This document shows, in pieces, positions 1 to 13,449 of a DNA stretch of 64,000 bases; position 1 is the stretch's first letter; every line of letters begins with the position of its first letter. Source of the stretch: Terana coerulea (lineage: Eukaryota; Basidiomycota; Agaricomycetes; Polyporales; Phanerochaetaceae); assembly GCA_024811115.1 (NCBI GenBank), contig JAKOGH010000833.1:124001-188000 (forward strand), read 5' to 3'. The notes beneath the pieces were generated by a model. The model was given only the letters and a program-made list of their open reading frames with translations. It ran no database searches and was not told where the DNA came from. The position numbers and the translations under genes were made by a program.

Positions 1-641
1 AGACTCGGAATGTAGTGTGCGGGGAAGTAGTTGGGCGAGCTCGTGCGAACAGAGAGAAAGATGCAGGATTCTGGTGAAGTTCCAGGTGAATGGACGAAAG
101 GAGCCAGGGCCAGCCGGATGTTGATCCGCGCTAAGCATCGTCCTTACTATGATCGGCGTCCACCGGCGAAATGTTAGTTCAGCGAGGCCGGCATCTATAG
201 GCTTGCCCCGCGGGGCCGGCCGCCCTTCATCCTGCACGGGCACTCTGCCTTTTGGCCACCAAAAGCCAGAACATACGGCCCTACAACAGGACCGACTCAT
301 CAGCGAGCTGTGTCAGTGTTCACAGCTTTGGCAATAGGCCGACTCGCTCGACATGTAGCCGGCCCCCGGGTATAGGTGAGAAAATAACGGTTTGTATTCG
401 GAATGGTTAGTTCACATGGAGATCTACTCTTTTCACGGCCACAGCCTCAGGCTATTTGCGACAGCGCGTAGTATACTCTGGTGGCCCGAGTGCAATGAGC
501 TAAACAATTTTCATATGTTTTCCGCAAATTCTCAAATTCTGCAGAGGCTCCCTGCTGTGCTTGGGATTGCCTGAAAAGAATTCTCACACACTTGATGGAT
601 CTAAGTATCAATATCTACCTGCGGTCTACTCGCTAGGGGAT
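1..641. other. No supported gene
   Basis: Only short overlapping open frames without recognisable motifs or splice structure are seen. The stretch lies beyond the 5' transposon end and may hold the edge of a neighbouring gene, which cannot be judged from the window. Confidence 0.5.
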
Positions 642-649
642 GGTCGCGC

Positions 650-1289
650 AGGACCCCCGAATATGGGTCTGGATGCCTGTGGTCCAAACGGACAAAATTT
701 TGGATTTTGACCCCCTATGCCTGATTTTTGGCGGACAAAATGGCCCAAATTTGGCCAAAGGCCTGTTGGTTGAACGGACGTCCGGTGAACCGCGTACGGA
801 TGCCTGTTGTAGCACGGACAGCTTGAGCGACTTGGGAGCTACGCTCAACGCATTGTACATGTTGTGGCGGTGTTGTGGTACGGCGTCTTATGGGTACGAG
901 TCAAGTGGTCGGATGTTCGACTCTCTTAGCTGGATGTTTTGGCATTAATTTATGGTCCTCATTTTTTTGGCAACTACTCATTCTCGTGATGGACAGAAAA
1001 TGGGCACATACCAATGTAAACTCTCTCTCATACTCATGCTTGCAGAACAAACTATGATATATAAAGACGTCAGAGCGAAAAATGGTGAAAAACGTCATTT
1101 TGGAAGGCCTGTTGGCCCAAAACGGACAAATTTGAGAAAATCTGATCCCTGTTGCAAGAACGGACAAACCGCGGCCGTAGGCCGCGGAACCTGTTGCGAA
1201 ACAGACATTTAGGGCACAGTTTGCGTTGACATTTTGGCCTAAATTTGGTCCCCAGCCAACAGGCATCCAGACCCATATTCAGGGGTCCT
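650..1289. mobile_element. hAT-like MITE, 640 bp
   Basis: The 31 bases at 650-680 reappear as reverse complement at 1259-1289 with one mismatch; the outer part of the inverted repeat begins AGGACCCC and runs on through GAATATGGGTCTGG. The element is flanked by a perfect 8-bp direct repeat GGTCGCGC at 642-649 and 1290-1297. An 8-bp target duplication is characteristic of hAT-superfamily insertions. There is no transposase frame inside, so this is a non-autonomous, MITE-type element. Subterminal motifs such as ACGGACAAA and AGGCCTGTTGG recur in both halves. It lies only about 40 bp beyond the stop codon of the DUF6533 gene, so it could contribute to that gene's 3' untranslated region. The superfamily is inferred from the duplication length; the TIR sequence itself is not one I recognise. 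Confidence 0.85.
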
Positions 1290-1333
1290 GGTCGCGCGTA
1301 CATCTTATCCAAACACAAGCTGCGCTAACATGT

Positions 1334-3204
1334 CTATGCCCGTCCGTAGAGTGTGGTAAGCTGGGTCCGCAAGCTGAGTTCTATCATGCGGTAAGCATTA
1401 TGCGGACTAGTGTTCGAGCCTCGATGCCTGCAAAAAAATGCCCAAGGGCTCGAATAAGAGCAGGTCCTTTGTGAAGCGCGATAACGCACCCCTTCATTAT
1501 TATCCCATAAATTGCCAGTGGAAGGCCCCGTGGTGGGCAGTGAGCACTCGTGGCCACGACCGTCACTGTTATATTTGCTATGGTCTCCTGGAACATCATC
1601 TAACTCCGGATCGCTGCGACTGCGTCTCTGTGACTGATCGTGATCGAGGGGCTCTCCCATATTACCAATGATGCTCTCATCGACGCGGAATTGAAGGCTA
1701 GCAAACCTGGACCCATGCTGCGCGTCGGAAGACTGCCCTCCAGACGACCCACCAGGGCCGAGTTGTCGCAGATTGAACATGAACCGAACCATCAGAATGG
1801 GGGCTGCGTTGAAAGGCGAATGGTCATATATTGCACGAATTGTAGATTGATGAGCAGACGCACCAATGTGATTAGAAGCGCATTGGCAAAGTCATAAGCC
1901 TGAGGAGAAAGAACAATAACTCAATAACAAGCAATGCAGCAAACAAAGGGCATTTACTGCGCCCTGGATGATCATCCGCGCCACGTTCAGGATTAGCAAG
2001 GTCCTGGACGGTGGTCAGCACTGTATGAGGTATGTTGTTGGAAGCCGCAGGGGATGGAGGGCCAAATGTACTGACACAAAGTACACAGTACCTACACAAG
2101 GTAGTAATTATAATCAACATACTTTGGCAGATATTACATGTGAAGCAAGCATATTGTGCTCACCGTCGCGAAGGAGACAACCTGAGATAGTCATGCCTAG
2201 TTTGAGACGTCGTGCCTCATGCCATATTCCGTACGTCTTGACCCAGGTGAGAATAATAACCGCGACATCCACCAATGTAGCTGAGCCACGGGCGAGGAGG
2301 ACCACTGCATACCAATGAATCAGTGTCCTACAGGAGCTGTTGGCCATTCTTAAACGCACATCTATCGTAAGTTGATCAATAGCCTTGCAGAACAGAACAT
2401 AGGTGGAGCATACGTTGCACCTAGCTGTTTGGAGGTTTGAAGCGGGGCAACACATCGGTATGGTGGAGTACCAATGTACTGGACCGGGCTGCGCACGCTG
2501 ATGTACTGCCAAAGTATCAAGTCAGAGGAGCGCACCCCAAAGCACTATCAGCGCATTATAACTCACGACTCACGAGATTTGTTCCAACAGGAATGATACC
2601 AACAGCGAGTACGATCAGTGACATGATAATGTTCAATCTGAATCCTTTCCAGATGGCAAACACCCGGAAAGCGGAGAACACTATTCACAGCAGAAATAAG
2701 GTGAGTTGTACAGAAACGAATGAACGCGAGCTTGCCTGCGCTTTGAGAATAGGTTGCGAGGAGGGCGACTGTTTGCATGATTGTTAACGGCTTGCAGCTG
2801 CGAAGAGTGAGGCTTGAAGCCAAGTGAGATAAGAAATTGCTTACAGCTATGATGTAAAGGATTCCAAGGATTAAGAGAATAATAATGGCAGCACAGATCC
2901 ACTATTTATTCATACCGGAGAGGTGGATGGCAAGGTTTCGAGTATAGCGGTTATCACCATGATCCATCGCGTGGATAGTAGAAGAAGGGATGTGGCTGTA
3001 AACCGGCGGCGCCATACAGTGGCAATTTCTTGGTCCAGAGTGATGCAGTATTCGTACAGCGCCACGGCTGTAAGCAGCACGGGTTTAGCAATATTGAGAA
3101 GCCTCAGAACTTGGAGACATACCAGATACCGCGAACCTGAAACCGACGGAGTATATTTGGAGGCTGATGCATGAAGAAAAAATGGTATGAGTGAGGGGCA
3201 TCAT
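1334..3204 (-). CDS. DUF6533 domain multi-pass membrane protein
   Basis: Spliced gene for a basidiomycete-specific integral membrane protein of unknown function. The N-terminal DUF6533 signature is visible after removing an intron near 3066-3120 (donor GTATGT, acceptor TTACAG): FAVSAVALYEYCITLDQEI, followed by ATVWRRRFT and a hydrophobic helix. Another typical family segment, TLVDVAVIILTWVKTYGIW followed by EARRLKLGMTISGCLLRDG, lies near 2180-2295. The last transmembrane piece, FNAAPILMVRFMFNLRQL, lies near 1763-1816 and is followed by the usual polar tail. The start at 3204 is the first ATG in frame with the DUF6533 exon (MMPLTHTIF). Several internal exons between 2100 and 2900 were not resolved with certainty. 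The family is expanded in Agaricomycetes; its biochemical role is not known. Confidence 0.75.
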
Positions 3205-3835
3205 CTCCAAGTTTATTTTCAATTGAAACTCACGCAGAAATAGGTTCTAGCACTTGTTGTGAGTCTGACTCTGACATGATAATGTGGTTAACGTGTCGGG
3301 GATTGGACTGACTAGCGGTGCGCACAGATGCGTGGGCAGGCTATATACGTCTGCAGAGAATATAAGTCTGGCTTCGCATACAATCGAGTCATGAAGCATG
3401 AGAAGTGAGCAGAAGGGAACGGGCTTCTGCATCTACGAAGCAGATGGGATATCAACCCGAACTTGCTCATTGATACTTCACAATAAACATCGGCTCTATA
3501 AGGAATCGTCAGTGCACGGTGCAACAGAGCACGTAAGATGCTCCAGTATTGACATGTAAGGCGAAGGAAAAGGCAGCGCGGCAGGCTCCTTCATGAGCTA
3601 CCCCCATCAAGTGATCCGCATCGCGATGCAACTGGCATTCTAAGCCGAAGAATTGGCGAGTCTGTGTAAAGATCCTCAACAGAAGATGCGAGCTCGTACC
3701 TGGTAATCGCATTCGTTCAATGGGACACATGCGAAACTTAGAAAGCAGAACTTGCACCGCTATTGGGTGAATGGTTATGTCAACACACGTTTCGTTGGCA
3801 GACTTCACAGCCTTGAACTCCATGGAAAGCAATGA
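3205..3835. other. Intergenic, no supported gene
   Basis: Lies upstream of the DUF6533 start codon and downstream of the DMAC1-like stop codon, so it should hold the promoter of the former and the terminator of the latter. Open frames here lack motifs. No repeat was noticed. Confidence 0.4.
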
Positions 3836-4157
3836 TCATTTCGACCACCGGAATGCGCTAGCAACTAGGAAACCTAAACAAAATCCAGAGAATTGCTTCA
3901 GCAAGAATGACGGATTCACAACAGGCGGGATACGCGTACACACGCCAACGCCAGCCATGATCCGCTTGCCGACGACGGAACCCGGTGCCTGCGCTCCGCG
4001 ACGCATGTAGTGCGTAAAATCCAGTCCCCGCAAGGGCTCCCGTGCCAATTATACGGCAAGTGAGGCATTCCTGGGGAGCTACCTCCTGGCCGTTCACGCG
4101 GGTCTCGGTTCTCGAGACAGGTGGGAGTGCAGCTGCTTCCGGGCCCGACATGTCCAC
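3836..4157 (-). CDS. DMAC1-like (DUF4536) small membrane protein
   Basis: Encodes a protein of roughly 85 residues resembling the DUF4536 / distal membrane-arm assembly component 1 family, small mitochondrial membrane proteins linked in animals to complex I assembly. Visible features: a polar N-terminus beginning MDMSGPEAAALPP, the conserved ECLTCRIIGTGALAGTG block with the CxxC pair, a first membrane helix ending in YALHASR, and then in another frame AQAPGSVVGKRIMAGVGVC. A 3' intron (donor GTACGC, acceptor TTTAG) joins this to FLVASAFRWSK and a stop codon at 3836. No splice signals can join the first and second blocks; one extra base near 3994-3998 would explain the shift, either as a consensus error or a real frameshift. 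The function is inferred by homology only. Confidence 0.65.
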
Positions 4158-4514
4158 CCTGCAGCCCTGTTGTGCAATCTGGTGAGTCGTTCACAACATT
4201 GAATGACAGTCTAATGGTTTCTGTGCGTTTGAACTCGACCAAGAATACGCTGTGCTGGATGTTGGAAAGAAAGAACGTTTGGCGTCTAATCAATGTGGCG
4301 TGCCGCGCACGCAGCCTGCCGGCGGCGGAGCCAAGTGAGACATTGCGATCGGACAACTACTGTCTCTTTCGTCGTTATTGACCACATACTCAGCTAGTTA
4401 CTTCTAAAGCCGCATAGAAGAGCAGCGGACCTTTCATTCGTGGTTTATAGAACGCATCGCCAAGGGCAAATATAAAATTATCTGTCCTCGAATGCATTAA
4501 AGAAAGTGCTGATG

Positions 4515-7440
4515 TTAGCTCTTCTGAGTAGACTCCGCCTCGGATACGTCTGCGTCCGTGTCCACCCATCCATCTCCCTCAGCGACGTCCGGCTGATCCA
4601 CCCCAGGCAGCCTTGGTTCCCACCTCGACGAACCCGATTGCGTCGGCGTACTCTGTTGAGCCGTCCCGAACACATCCTCCGCCCCATCCGTCCGCTCCAG
4701 GTGCCCCATCGACCTGTTCAAGCGATGTATCAGGGACGCAGCTGCCACTCTCGCTCTTGCTCAGCGCAAGCCCGTTCGCTCCACTCTTCACCTCATGCAG
4801 GTGCGCCGTCCGCGCCCAATGCCGCGCCGACTTCGGGACGGGCCCGATCACGCCCATGCTGAAGCTCTGGCTCATCGACACCGCGCTCGAGTGCGCACGT
4901 TGCATCGCCGGTCGAGGGAGCTGTACGGGAAGTTTGGCTTGATAGCACGGCGTCCGCCGTCACAGGCGTAGTAGGTTGCGGACTGTCGTGGCGGATGTGG
5001 TGGTGGTGGTGTGTGCGCACTGGTGTGCGCGGGCGCGCCGACGACGCCCCCACTTTGCGTGCGCCCGTCACGGGATGCGCCCGCTTACTCCGTGGGAAGT
5101 CGTGGACGGCGTGCGTCGGGAAGTCGAGCTTGACGGTGAGGTTGTTCGCGTTGGCGACCGGGTGGCGCGCGGTCTCGGGCGTGGTAGGGACGTCGAGCGA
5201 GGTCACGGACGGGCTCAGGCTGCGCGTCCGGAAGCGGCTGACCCAGTCGCCACTGAGGTGCAGGGTGCGACGGCCCCAGCCGCGGAAGGAAGACGTCCGC
5301 GAGCGTGCAGCGTTGGGCCCGGGAACGGGCTCGCTCCGTGAGCCACGCGTTAGGGCCATGAACACAAGAACCGTGAGCAGCAGGCAGAGTTGCGCAATGC
5401 CCAACCGCTTCTCGAGGACGACCTGAAAGCCAGTGAGCCGAAGGCTCGACCAAGCCACGTGTTGCGGAGGAACTCACCTCGTCGGTCAGGCGGCTCACCT
5501 TGTTCAAGAGCTCATGGTGTTCGAGCTCCAGCCGCCGCTGCCGTCTCTCAAACTGAGTCACAGAACGCTCATACATCTGTGCTTGCGCCTTGCCCTATGT
5601 GCTGCTTTTAGTGTGTTATAAAGCATACCGTTGGAATGTACTCACAATACCTTCAAGGCGACCGACGTCCTCGCCAAGCCGGCGAAGCATCTCCCGGACG
5701 CTGGCAGCGTGTTCTTCCACAAATCGCGCATACAGCGAGCTGCTAGTCTCGAGGGCGGTAAGACGATTCATAATGGTGCGATAAATGGATTCTCCACTGG
5801 GTGGAGGCGGGACGTGTGGTACCAGTGTCAGAGACTGAGGTACCTTGGGGACAGAGGATGCCGAAGACCGAGGGAGTATGAGAAGACTGGTTCAGAGAGG
5901 TGGAGACCGAAACGGAAGACGAATGCGAAGATGATGACCCTGAAACCGTTTGCGAGAGAGCGGAAGACATGCTGGGAAGAGCAGATATTGATAATGATAC
6001 AGAACTGGGCCCGGCGGGGCCGTTAACCAGTGATGTGGTAGTGTACAATGAGTCCATGGTATGCTGTCGTGAAGGGTCATTACCGTTGTTTGTGGTAGTG
6101 TCAGGAACTGGAGTCGACAAAGGACTTTCGGATGAACGTGTAGCTTCCGTATCAGGCGCGCCCTTGAGCTTACCCTCGGAAGCTTCAGGAGATGGAGTAT
6201 AAGATGGCGCAGGGAGTGATATGCTATCCGAGCTGGCTTCGACAGACGTCTGACGGGCTTTGGACTCGCTTTGGGCTTGTGATGACGCAGACTCGGGCAG
6301 GACGATGATCTCCAGGTGTTCATCGAACACGGCAGGGTCGGGCTCCGGCAGCGCTGTAGGCACTGGACGAACTGGGGGTTCGGGCAATATGTCCGTCCAC
6401 GCTGCTGGTGTTGTCTGCGGAAGCGGCTCTTCCACAACTTCCGGATGTGCCGCTACTTGGGACATCTCGAGGGCCTTCCGAATGCGACTTTCCGACTCCC
6501 ATTCGTCCCACTTCCAGTGCTCGAGATGCGTAAGTCCATACACCCGCAGAAGGGACAGCGGGCAGTAATATTCGTTGCCATAGTGGGAGTGGAAGTCGAT
6601 GCGGATGAACCGGTAGAAGTCTCCCAAGGTTGTAGGTGGGTGGAATGACTACACGATCAAATTATGAGGTCGTACACATTTCAAGCCGGGAACTACGCAC
6701 CTGGACACCCCGCACGTTTTTTGCCCGATACCTTCCCGCAAATGTCCACTGGCTGAGGTCTGTCGTGTACGTCTTCGTAACGTGAACGGTAAAGTCCTTG
6801 AACACGCCGCTGAAGAACTCATGGTTCGCCATTTGCACGGTGTCGATGTGGATATCGTCGCAGAGCTCGACGACGACGTATTGCTGCTGCGCCGCACACG
6901 GGCTGAGCATGTACCGGTCTTTCTTCGAGGACAGGATCGAGCTCGCCGACTTTGCGCTCTTGTGCGCCGTGTGCACGCGGGCTGAGCAGTCCAACGAGGC
7001 GTAGTTGAAGCGGTCCGTCGAGCGGGATGCGGAAGTGCGGTGCGTCGGGGACGAGGGCCTCGCCGTGGTCCAGCGGGGGTGTTGCTGAGGTTTACGCCCG
7101 GCAGGTCGACGGGCGGAGCAGTGTCCGGAGCTGTTTCAGTGCCTCTTGAAGACACAGGCTGCAAAACTGGAGTTACAGGTGCCTGAATGTTCACTGTGCC
7201 GTCTCTGTTTGCACCAGCGAGCTGTTTCGCCTTCCACTCTTCGAAGGAAAGGAGGACCTCGTCTTCCGTCTTCTCTAACGGTGTAAGAGGCCTTAAACAG
7301 CATATGAGGTCCTCGGGATCCTTCTTGGCTAAGGCTGCGATGCTGTGGAAGGGGTCATTGGCTGTGGTAGGTTCTGAAAAGACTGGAAGGGCAAGGATCA
7401 AAGCAAGTAGAGGTGCAGGGAGCATACGAAAGGTCAGCAT
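4515..7440 (-). CDS. SUN-like domain protein (SLP1/SUCO type)
   Basis: Predicted ER or nuclear-envelope membrane protein of the SLP1/SUCO group, in which a SUN-like domain faces the lumen. From the N-terminus: a signal peptide (MLTFRMLPAPLLALILALP), a linker with LSFEEWKAKQL, and the SUN-like domain (RFNYASLDCSARVHTAHKS; YVVVELCDDIHIDTVQ; FFSGVFKDFTV; then across a clean GT-AG intron at about 6649-6700, SFHPPTTLGDFYRFIRIDF and CPLSLLRVYGLTHLEHW). A long Ser/Pro-rich region follows, then a coiled coil (SIYRTIMNRLTALE; MYERSVTQFERRQRRLELE) and a C-terminal transmembrane segment (LGIAQLCLLLTVLVFMALT) with a basic and acidic tail. Two 3' introns (4921-4963 and one near 4630-4690) give a stop at 4515. 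Frame breaks occur at the G-run 7075-7079, near 7018-7021 (HFRIPL to DRFNYAS) and probably near 5860-5890. A start at 7440 places the signal peptide first. Confidence 0.85.
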
Positions 7441-7973
7441 CGGACCCGGAGGGAGGGAAGAAGGGAACCTGCACCCAGGTCTCAGCCGGAGCTGCAGGGG
7501 TCGTTCGTTGTCGTGGTTGAAGCGAAAGGAGGTGGGTGAAGACTGGAGCAGCTGCTCCCGCCAGACCCGTTCCGACATGATGGACGCACACCGTCAATCT
7601 CACTTCACGCAGCGCCACGTCAGAGCGGCGTGGGCTTAGAGCTCAGCACACGGGTTCGAGGTCACAACAGATTGTAGGGTATGGGAAACTGTGTACAAGT
7701 AAAGAAATTGATCGACGCTACAGACCACACCGTAATACCGGGCTCGGTAAAACTACATGGACTATATGCGGGGTGAAAGCTGAAAATCCAAGCGGTCATA
7801 CAGAGTGTAGACGACGAAGGATGTGCAAACGTCCATTTGCGCTGTGAATGACGATGGGCCATATTTTCCCCACCACAAATTTGCGTGCTGTTTCCCACCC
7901 ATCCGCTTTTCAGCGTTGCGTTCATGGGTTGCACTGCAGTAGGGGCTTAACAAGACGCATGCGTGCATAAGGA
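7441..7973. other. Intergenic, no supported gene
   Basis: Sits between the SUN-like gene start and the V-ATPase c stop codon, both on the minus strand. It should contain the SUN-like gene promoter. Nothing else recognised. Confidence 0.4.
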
Positions 7974-8851
7974 CTAGGAAGTACGTACGACGTTGGCGAG
8001 GCCAGAAGCGTGCGAGTTCATGATGAGGGCAACAATGAGACCTGCAAATCATAAGCAAGAGTGCAAACCTATTGACTCTGGTAATACTCACCGTACAGAC
8101 CCAGGACTTCGGCGAAAATGAGGATAAGAATCTGAGCAACACCATAAATATCTGACTTATACGTAGCGCAGTAGGCACGCACCATTCCGACGAAGAGACG
8201 CGGCTGCTGCGCGGTACCCCGCACACCGGCGTCACCGACGATACCAATGGCAAAGCCTGCAGCGAGACCAGCGAGACCGACCGACAGACCGGCACCGAGC
8301 TGAACGAAGCCTTGGAACAGTGGCATTTGGATAGTGACTACAAAAAAATTAGCCAACGCAGATAAGTACGGGTAGAGACACCTACGGTCGCCAGCAATCA
8401 AGACCGAGACGACGAGACCGTAGATCTAGCGTCGGACGGCTGTCAGTGAAGTTATGCCTTCAGATGAGAGCTCTACTCACAGCAATGATACCAGCCATGA
8501 TAACGGGGACGACACACTTCATCATCAGGTCAGGACGGAGGACGGACATGGCGGAAATGCCGACTCCTGACTTCGCTGTGCCATAACTGCGCGGTCTGTT
8601 AGCGAAACGTCATTCTCTGGATGTGCACGACGTATTCACCTTGCTCCTATGCCTATTTCACCACAAATGCACCCAACATCGTTAACGACAGTCAATGCCC
8701 TCATCCCTGAGCTACTTACACGTGAAGACGATGGCACTGGTGCAGCCCTGGACACAAACAGGTCACTCAGTCAAAACACTGCGGAGACGTGCTGGAGGGT
8801 ACTCACAATGGCGCTGAAGAAGGGAGCGTAGACGGGGCACAAGTCAGACAT
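7974..8851 (-). CDS. VMA3: V-type proton ATPase subunit c (proteolipid)
   Basis: Membrane rotor subunit that carries protons through the V0 sector of the vacuolar ATPase. The spliced product reads [78 protein letters not shown], then [20 protein letters not shown] and onward, including [19 protein letters not shown] and [20 protein letters not shown], ending [14 protein letters not shown]. The proton-carrying glutamate is the E of [10 protein letters not shown] in the fourth helix. Length (about 160 residues) and the four-helix pattern fit the family. The gene has at least six introns, including two that isolate a 13-nt exon at 8640-8652. No frame breaks were seen. The last intron donor follows LYG and the final exon starts with LIVALIM. 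Confidence 0.95.
8640..8652 (-). other. VMA3: 13-nt microexon in V-ATPase c gene
   Basis: The 13 bases encode CIGAS within FTCIGASYGTAK. The upstream intron ends GAAATAG and the downstream intron starts GTGAATACG and ends CGCGCAG. Without this exon the conserved join between helix 1 and YGTAKSGVG cannot be read in frame. Confidence 0.85.
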
Positions 8852-9364
8852 ATTAGACGGCGGTGAATGTAAGAAAGTCGGCGAGAGTGAAGACGGGTGC
8901 TGGCGACTGCGATGAGCGTTGTCGACGACGCTTTCCAACGGCCTGCGTCAATGCCCGGCTAGCTCCGAGACAGTCTCACTCAGCAGCACTCAGCAAAGCT
9001 CCGCTTGAAACGACTCCGGCACTTCGCCTGAGGTTCGCCAGAGGTTCGCCTGAGGCATAAATTTACTTTTTGTGCTGAGCGAAACAGTTGCGCTGGGGCA
9101 GCTAAGTTAAAAGGCCATGGTGGTGTGGTAAACACACGAATACGAGAAGCTGTTGAAGTGCTCAAAGTAATCCACCTTTGTCCCGTATAATACCCACCCG
9201 AGGATAACATCAACTTGAAGTTTACCTGAAGTTCTTTTGAATAAGCCGGCATGCAAGCGTAGTACGTGTACAGTAGATTCTTCTCCGTAATATTCGTGAA
9301 ATCGTACAGTGTATGTATTCTATGCAATAGATAAGATTACCCAGATGGTCCTCAACAAAGACGT
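8852..9364. other. Intergenic, no supported gene
   Basis: Promoter side of the V-ATPase c gene and 3' side of the thioredoxin reductase gene. The direct repeat GAGGTTCGCC / GAGGTTCGCC near 9030-9053 is the only local repetition noticed. Confidence 0.4.
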
Positions 9365-10599
<1,235 letters not shown>

Positions 10600-11827
10600 G
10601 GGGGTGATTGGGTATTCGACGGCGGCAGCGAGGGGTATGACTCGAGAGAGAGCTTTGAGAAAGGTGGGTACTCGTCTGTGCAACAGCGTGGAAGGCTTTT
10701 ATACGGACGGGAGAGAGAAAGGTCACGGCCGCCTCTGCCCAACTTAGTCAAGGATTGTGAGATGCAGTCACGTGCGGCTATCTCGATAATTTCGCGGGAC
10801 GTGATTTGGCCGGCCTGTGCTGCGTAAGGCTCGCTCACAGGCAGCACGTCCAACAGTAAATCGCCTACACCGGGTTGGACCCGCCCAAATGTCGAGCGAG
10901 GATACGTGCGGCAACGACAAACTTTCTGCGACAGGGTGATGTGCGCGAACCACCCACAGCGAATGGGTTTCGCGGATGGATGAGCGCCGTCGCCGTGAGA
11001 TCACGCAGAGGCTCTGTCACCATGATTCCACTGATCTCGTACAATATCTCAAATCCTGGTTGGCCCAGAGCATCGTGCTGTACCAACGCTGAGGCAAGAA
11101 CTCCGAGGTAAATAAACTGTAACAAGCGGAACGTATGGGAAATTGACTTGAGCTCTCTGTATACCTGTGTAGCACCCGACGTGCTTTAAACGGTGCCAGT
11201 GAGTGGTACTTAAGTTCACAACTCTGAACTGGCATCTCTAAATCCTGGGTACTGGAGATCACTGTCATTGGAAAATGTGCTAGTAGGGCACAGTGAATAT
11301 TATGCTAGAGGTCCGAGGCTACAGCAAGGAAAGCACGCTCATATCGTCGACTGTTGCCTGGCATCTCCATCCACCGCACTAAGCGGGTTGGTCAGCGACC
11401 TCGTACATTCGTCAGCCAAGGTTAACGTTGATCATTAGCATCCTCTAGCTGCATGCCTGCATCGTTTGTCCTGGCGGTAGCCTCATGTTCGGAGTCTGCA
11501 GAAGAACTTTTGGGACCGGAGTGAGGTTACTGAATGATGTAGCTGAACGTCGAACCAATGTCGAACCGCCGTCATTCCTGCATAGCTCCCGCCTTTGTCG
11601 GAGTACACCGAGTGAACTCATCGATAGATGAATAGATGCATGCACCCCGTAGCCCCACACCATGACAGAGGAAGTCGCTGCATTTTATCTCTGATGCAGC
11701 TGCAGCGCAACGCAATCATGACATTACAATCACCCGGCGTACTTGCCTGATACGTTCCTCTTCACCATCCGACTTCTGTCACCACCTCCAGGGCGCAGGA
11801 CCACAGGTAAAGTGTCTAATATCTCCC
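10600..11827. other. Intergenic, no supported gene
   Basis: About 1.2 kb between the thioredoxin reductase start and the tetraspanin stop codon, both minus strand. Short minus-strand frames near 10768-11125 have no motifs I recognise. It presumably contains the thioredoxin reductase promoter. Confidence 0.4.
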
Positions 11828-13449
11828 CTATAGTCCTCCCTGTCCTCTCTCGACGTCGAGCCGGTCGTCGAGCGGGACACTCGACGGCGGCTTCACCGTC
11901 CCCACCGCCCGGAGCGTCCCCATTATCCTCTGCGCATCCGCTCGCACCTCCGCGCCGCTCAGCCTGTACTGCCGCGGCATGATCCCCTTCCCGAACCGCC
12001 GCGTCACATGGTTCGCACACAGCAGCGCGACGAAGATGTTCGCGATGTGGACGGGTACGAGTGCAAATGCCGCGGTCCATATCGTCTGCAGGCTCACCTT
12101 CTCGAAGCGGTACAGCTTGCCCTTGCACCCGGGCAGTGGCGCGCGTGCGTAGCAGCGTGCGGACGCCGTCGCCTCGTGAAGCGGGCTGTTGTACCCGCAG
12201 CAGCGGAGCGAGTCTTGTATGATCATGCGTCCTAGGGGAGTGTACCATTCGCTCCACGCGAGGTTGAGTTTCCGGTCCAGCGCGAATGCGTAGCGTCTGT
12301 ACGACGTGTAGCCGATGGCGAGGATGGAAATGAGGGCAGGCCAGAGCAGGAGCGCGTAGACCGCCAGGATGGGCCGTGAATTTAGGATGGTCCCCGTGAC
12401 GCCGATGATAGACGTGAACAGAAGGATCGCAGAGGCGAGCGTGATGAGAACCAGAACATCGTAGTCAGCGACGTATAGCACGTCTGCGTGGTCCCAAGCT
12501 GCGTGTTTCAATTAGTGAGTGCGCCCTCGTATATATCGGAGCCGAAATCAACTCACTCCTGAACCATGACAGCAAAGCGCAGACTAAGCCTGCAGTTCCC
12601 ATCGCAAAGACCGTGCAAACGGACAAAAATAAGCACCATTTATATATCGTCCAGCAACCGGCGCCCTGCATGCCTAGACCTTCATATTCTCCCAACGAGG
12701 ATCCGATGGCATTAGGGGAAGCCTCCCCTCCGCTATACGCAACAGAAGAGACATATTCGCCCAGGGCAGCCTGTCTCACGGAATGCGATATCGGAAATTT
12801 CCTCGTGAACTTGTCGGCTGTGCTGAGTGAGGATGGTAACGGCGGTCGTTTGTGAGTAGTAGACTTCCGGATAGAGGTGGAGAAAGACGGCGAACGAGAA
12901 ATCCTAGGTGTAAGACTCCGATGGACCGGAGGAACAGGCCGATCACATTGCGGAAGCTCGGGGTCCGGAGTGTGGATGTGCGGGGTATTTGACCTGAACG
13001 ACCACGGGGACTTGAGCAACTGTGCAGCTGGTCGCCCTTCTTGAACAGGAGTCAAGGGAATATGGCTGTAGTCGGTCTCGAGGCGTGCATTGTTGCGGCA
13101 AGCACTGTGCAGGTGAAGTCTCGTGTTGAGCTGGTTCTTCAGGGATGTACAGCAAAAGACCATCTCGGGCAGGGCGCCTCTGTCCCGAGCCGTCAAGCTC
13201 ATGCAGGGGTAAACATGGAGAGCAAGGCACTTGAGCCCGTCGTTTCCTCTTCTGCACCAGAAGAACCGTCGGCGTCCCATGTTCTTCATCGACATCTTCG
13301 ACCTGTACGGTAAGCAGCTGGCTCCTCGTGCTCGAAGAGGAGCTCTGCGTGCGGCGAGCGTAGACAGAACCATGGCTGATGGCGCCGGAACGACGTCGAA
13401 TGGAGCGGACGGACGACCTAGATGGCGAAGGCGGTTGTTGATATGGCAT
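11828..13449 (-). CDS. Tetraspanin-like four-helix membrane protein
   Basis: Membrane-organising protein of the fungal tetraspanin group. A long polar N-terminal region starts MPYQQPPSPSRSSVRSIRR and continues through a Ser/Arg-rich stretch to SHIPLTPVQEG and SPWSFRSNTPHIHTPDPELP. Helix 1 is WTIYKWCLFLSVCTVFAMG; after an intron near 12490-12555 come helix 2 (VLVLITLASAILLFTSII), helix 3 (ILAVYALLLWPALISILAIG), the extracellular loop with the diagnostic CCG motif (DSLRCCGYNSPLHEA), further cysteines (ARCYARAPLPGCKG), and helix 4 (TIWTAAFALVPVHIANIFVALL). The C-terminal tail ends VERGQGGL. The N-terminal region changes frame at least once near 13270-13290 and again near 13090, either unrecognised introns or consensus indels, so the exon structure upstream of 13050 is uncertain. 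Confidence 0.8.

Noticed and set aside
1334..3204. G-protein-coupled or STE3 receptor reading of the multi-helix gene
   Set aside because: The YEYCITLDQEI segment and the LTWVKTYGI segment match DUF6533 proteins rather than receptors.
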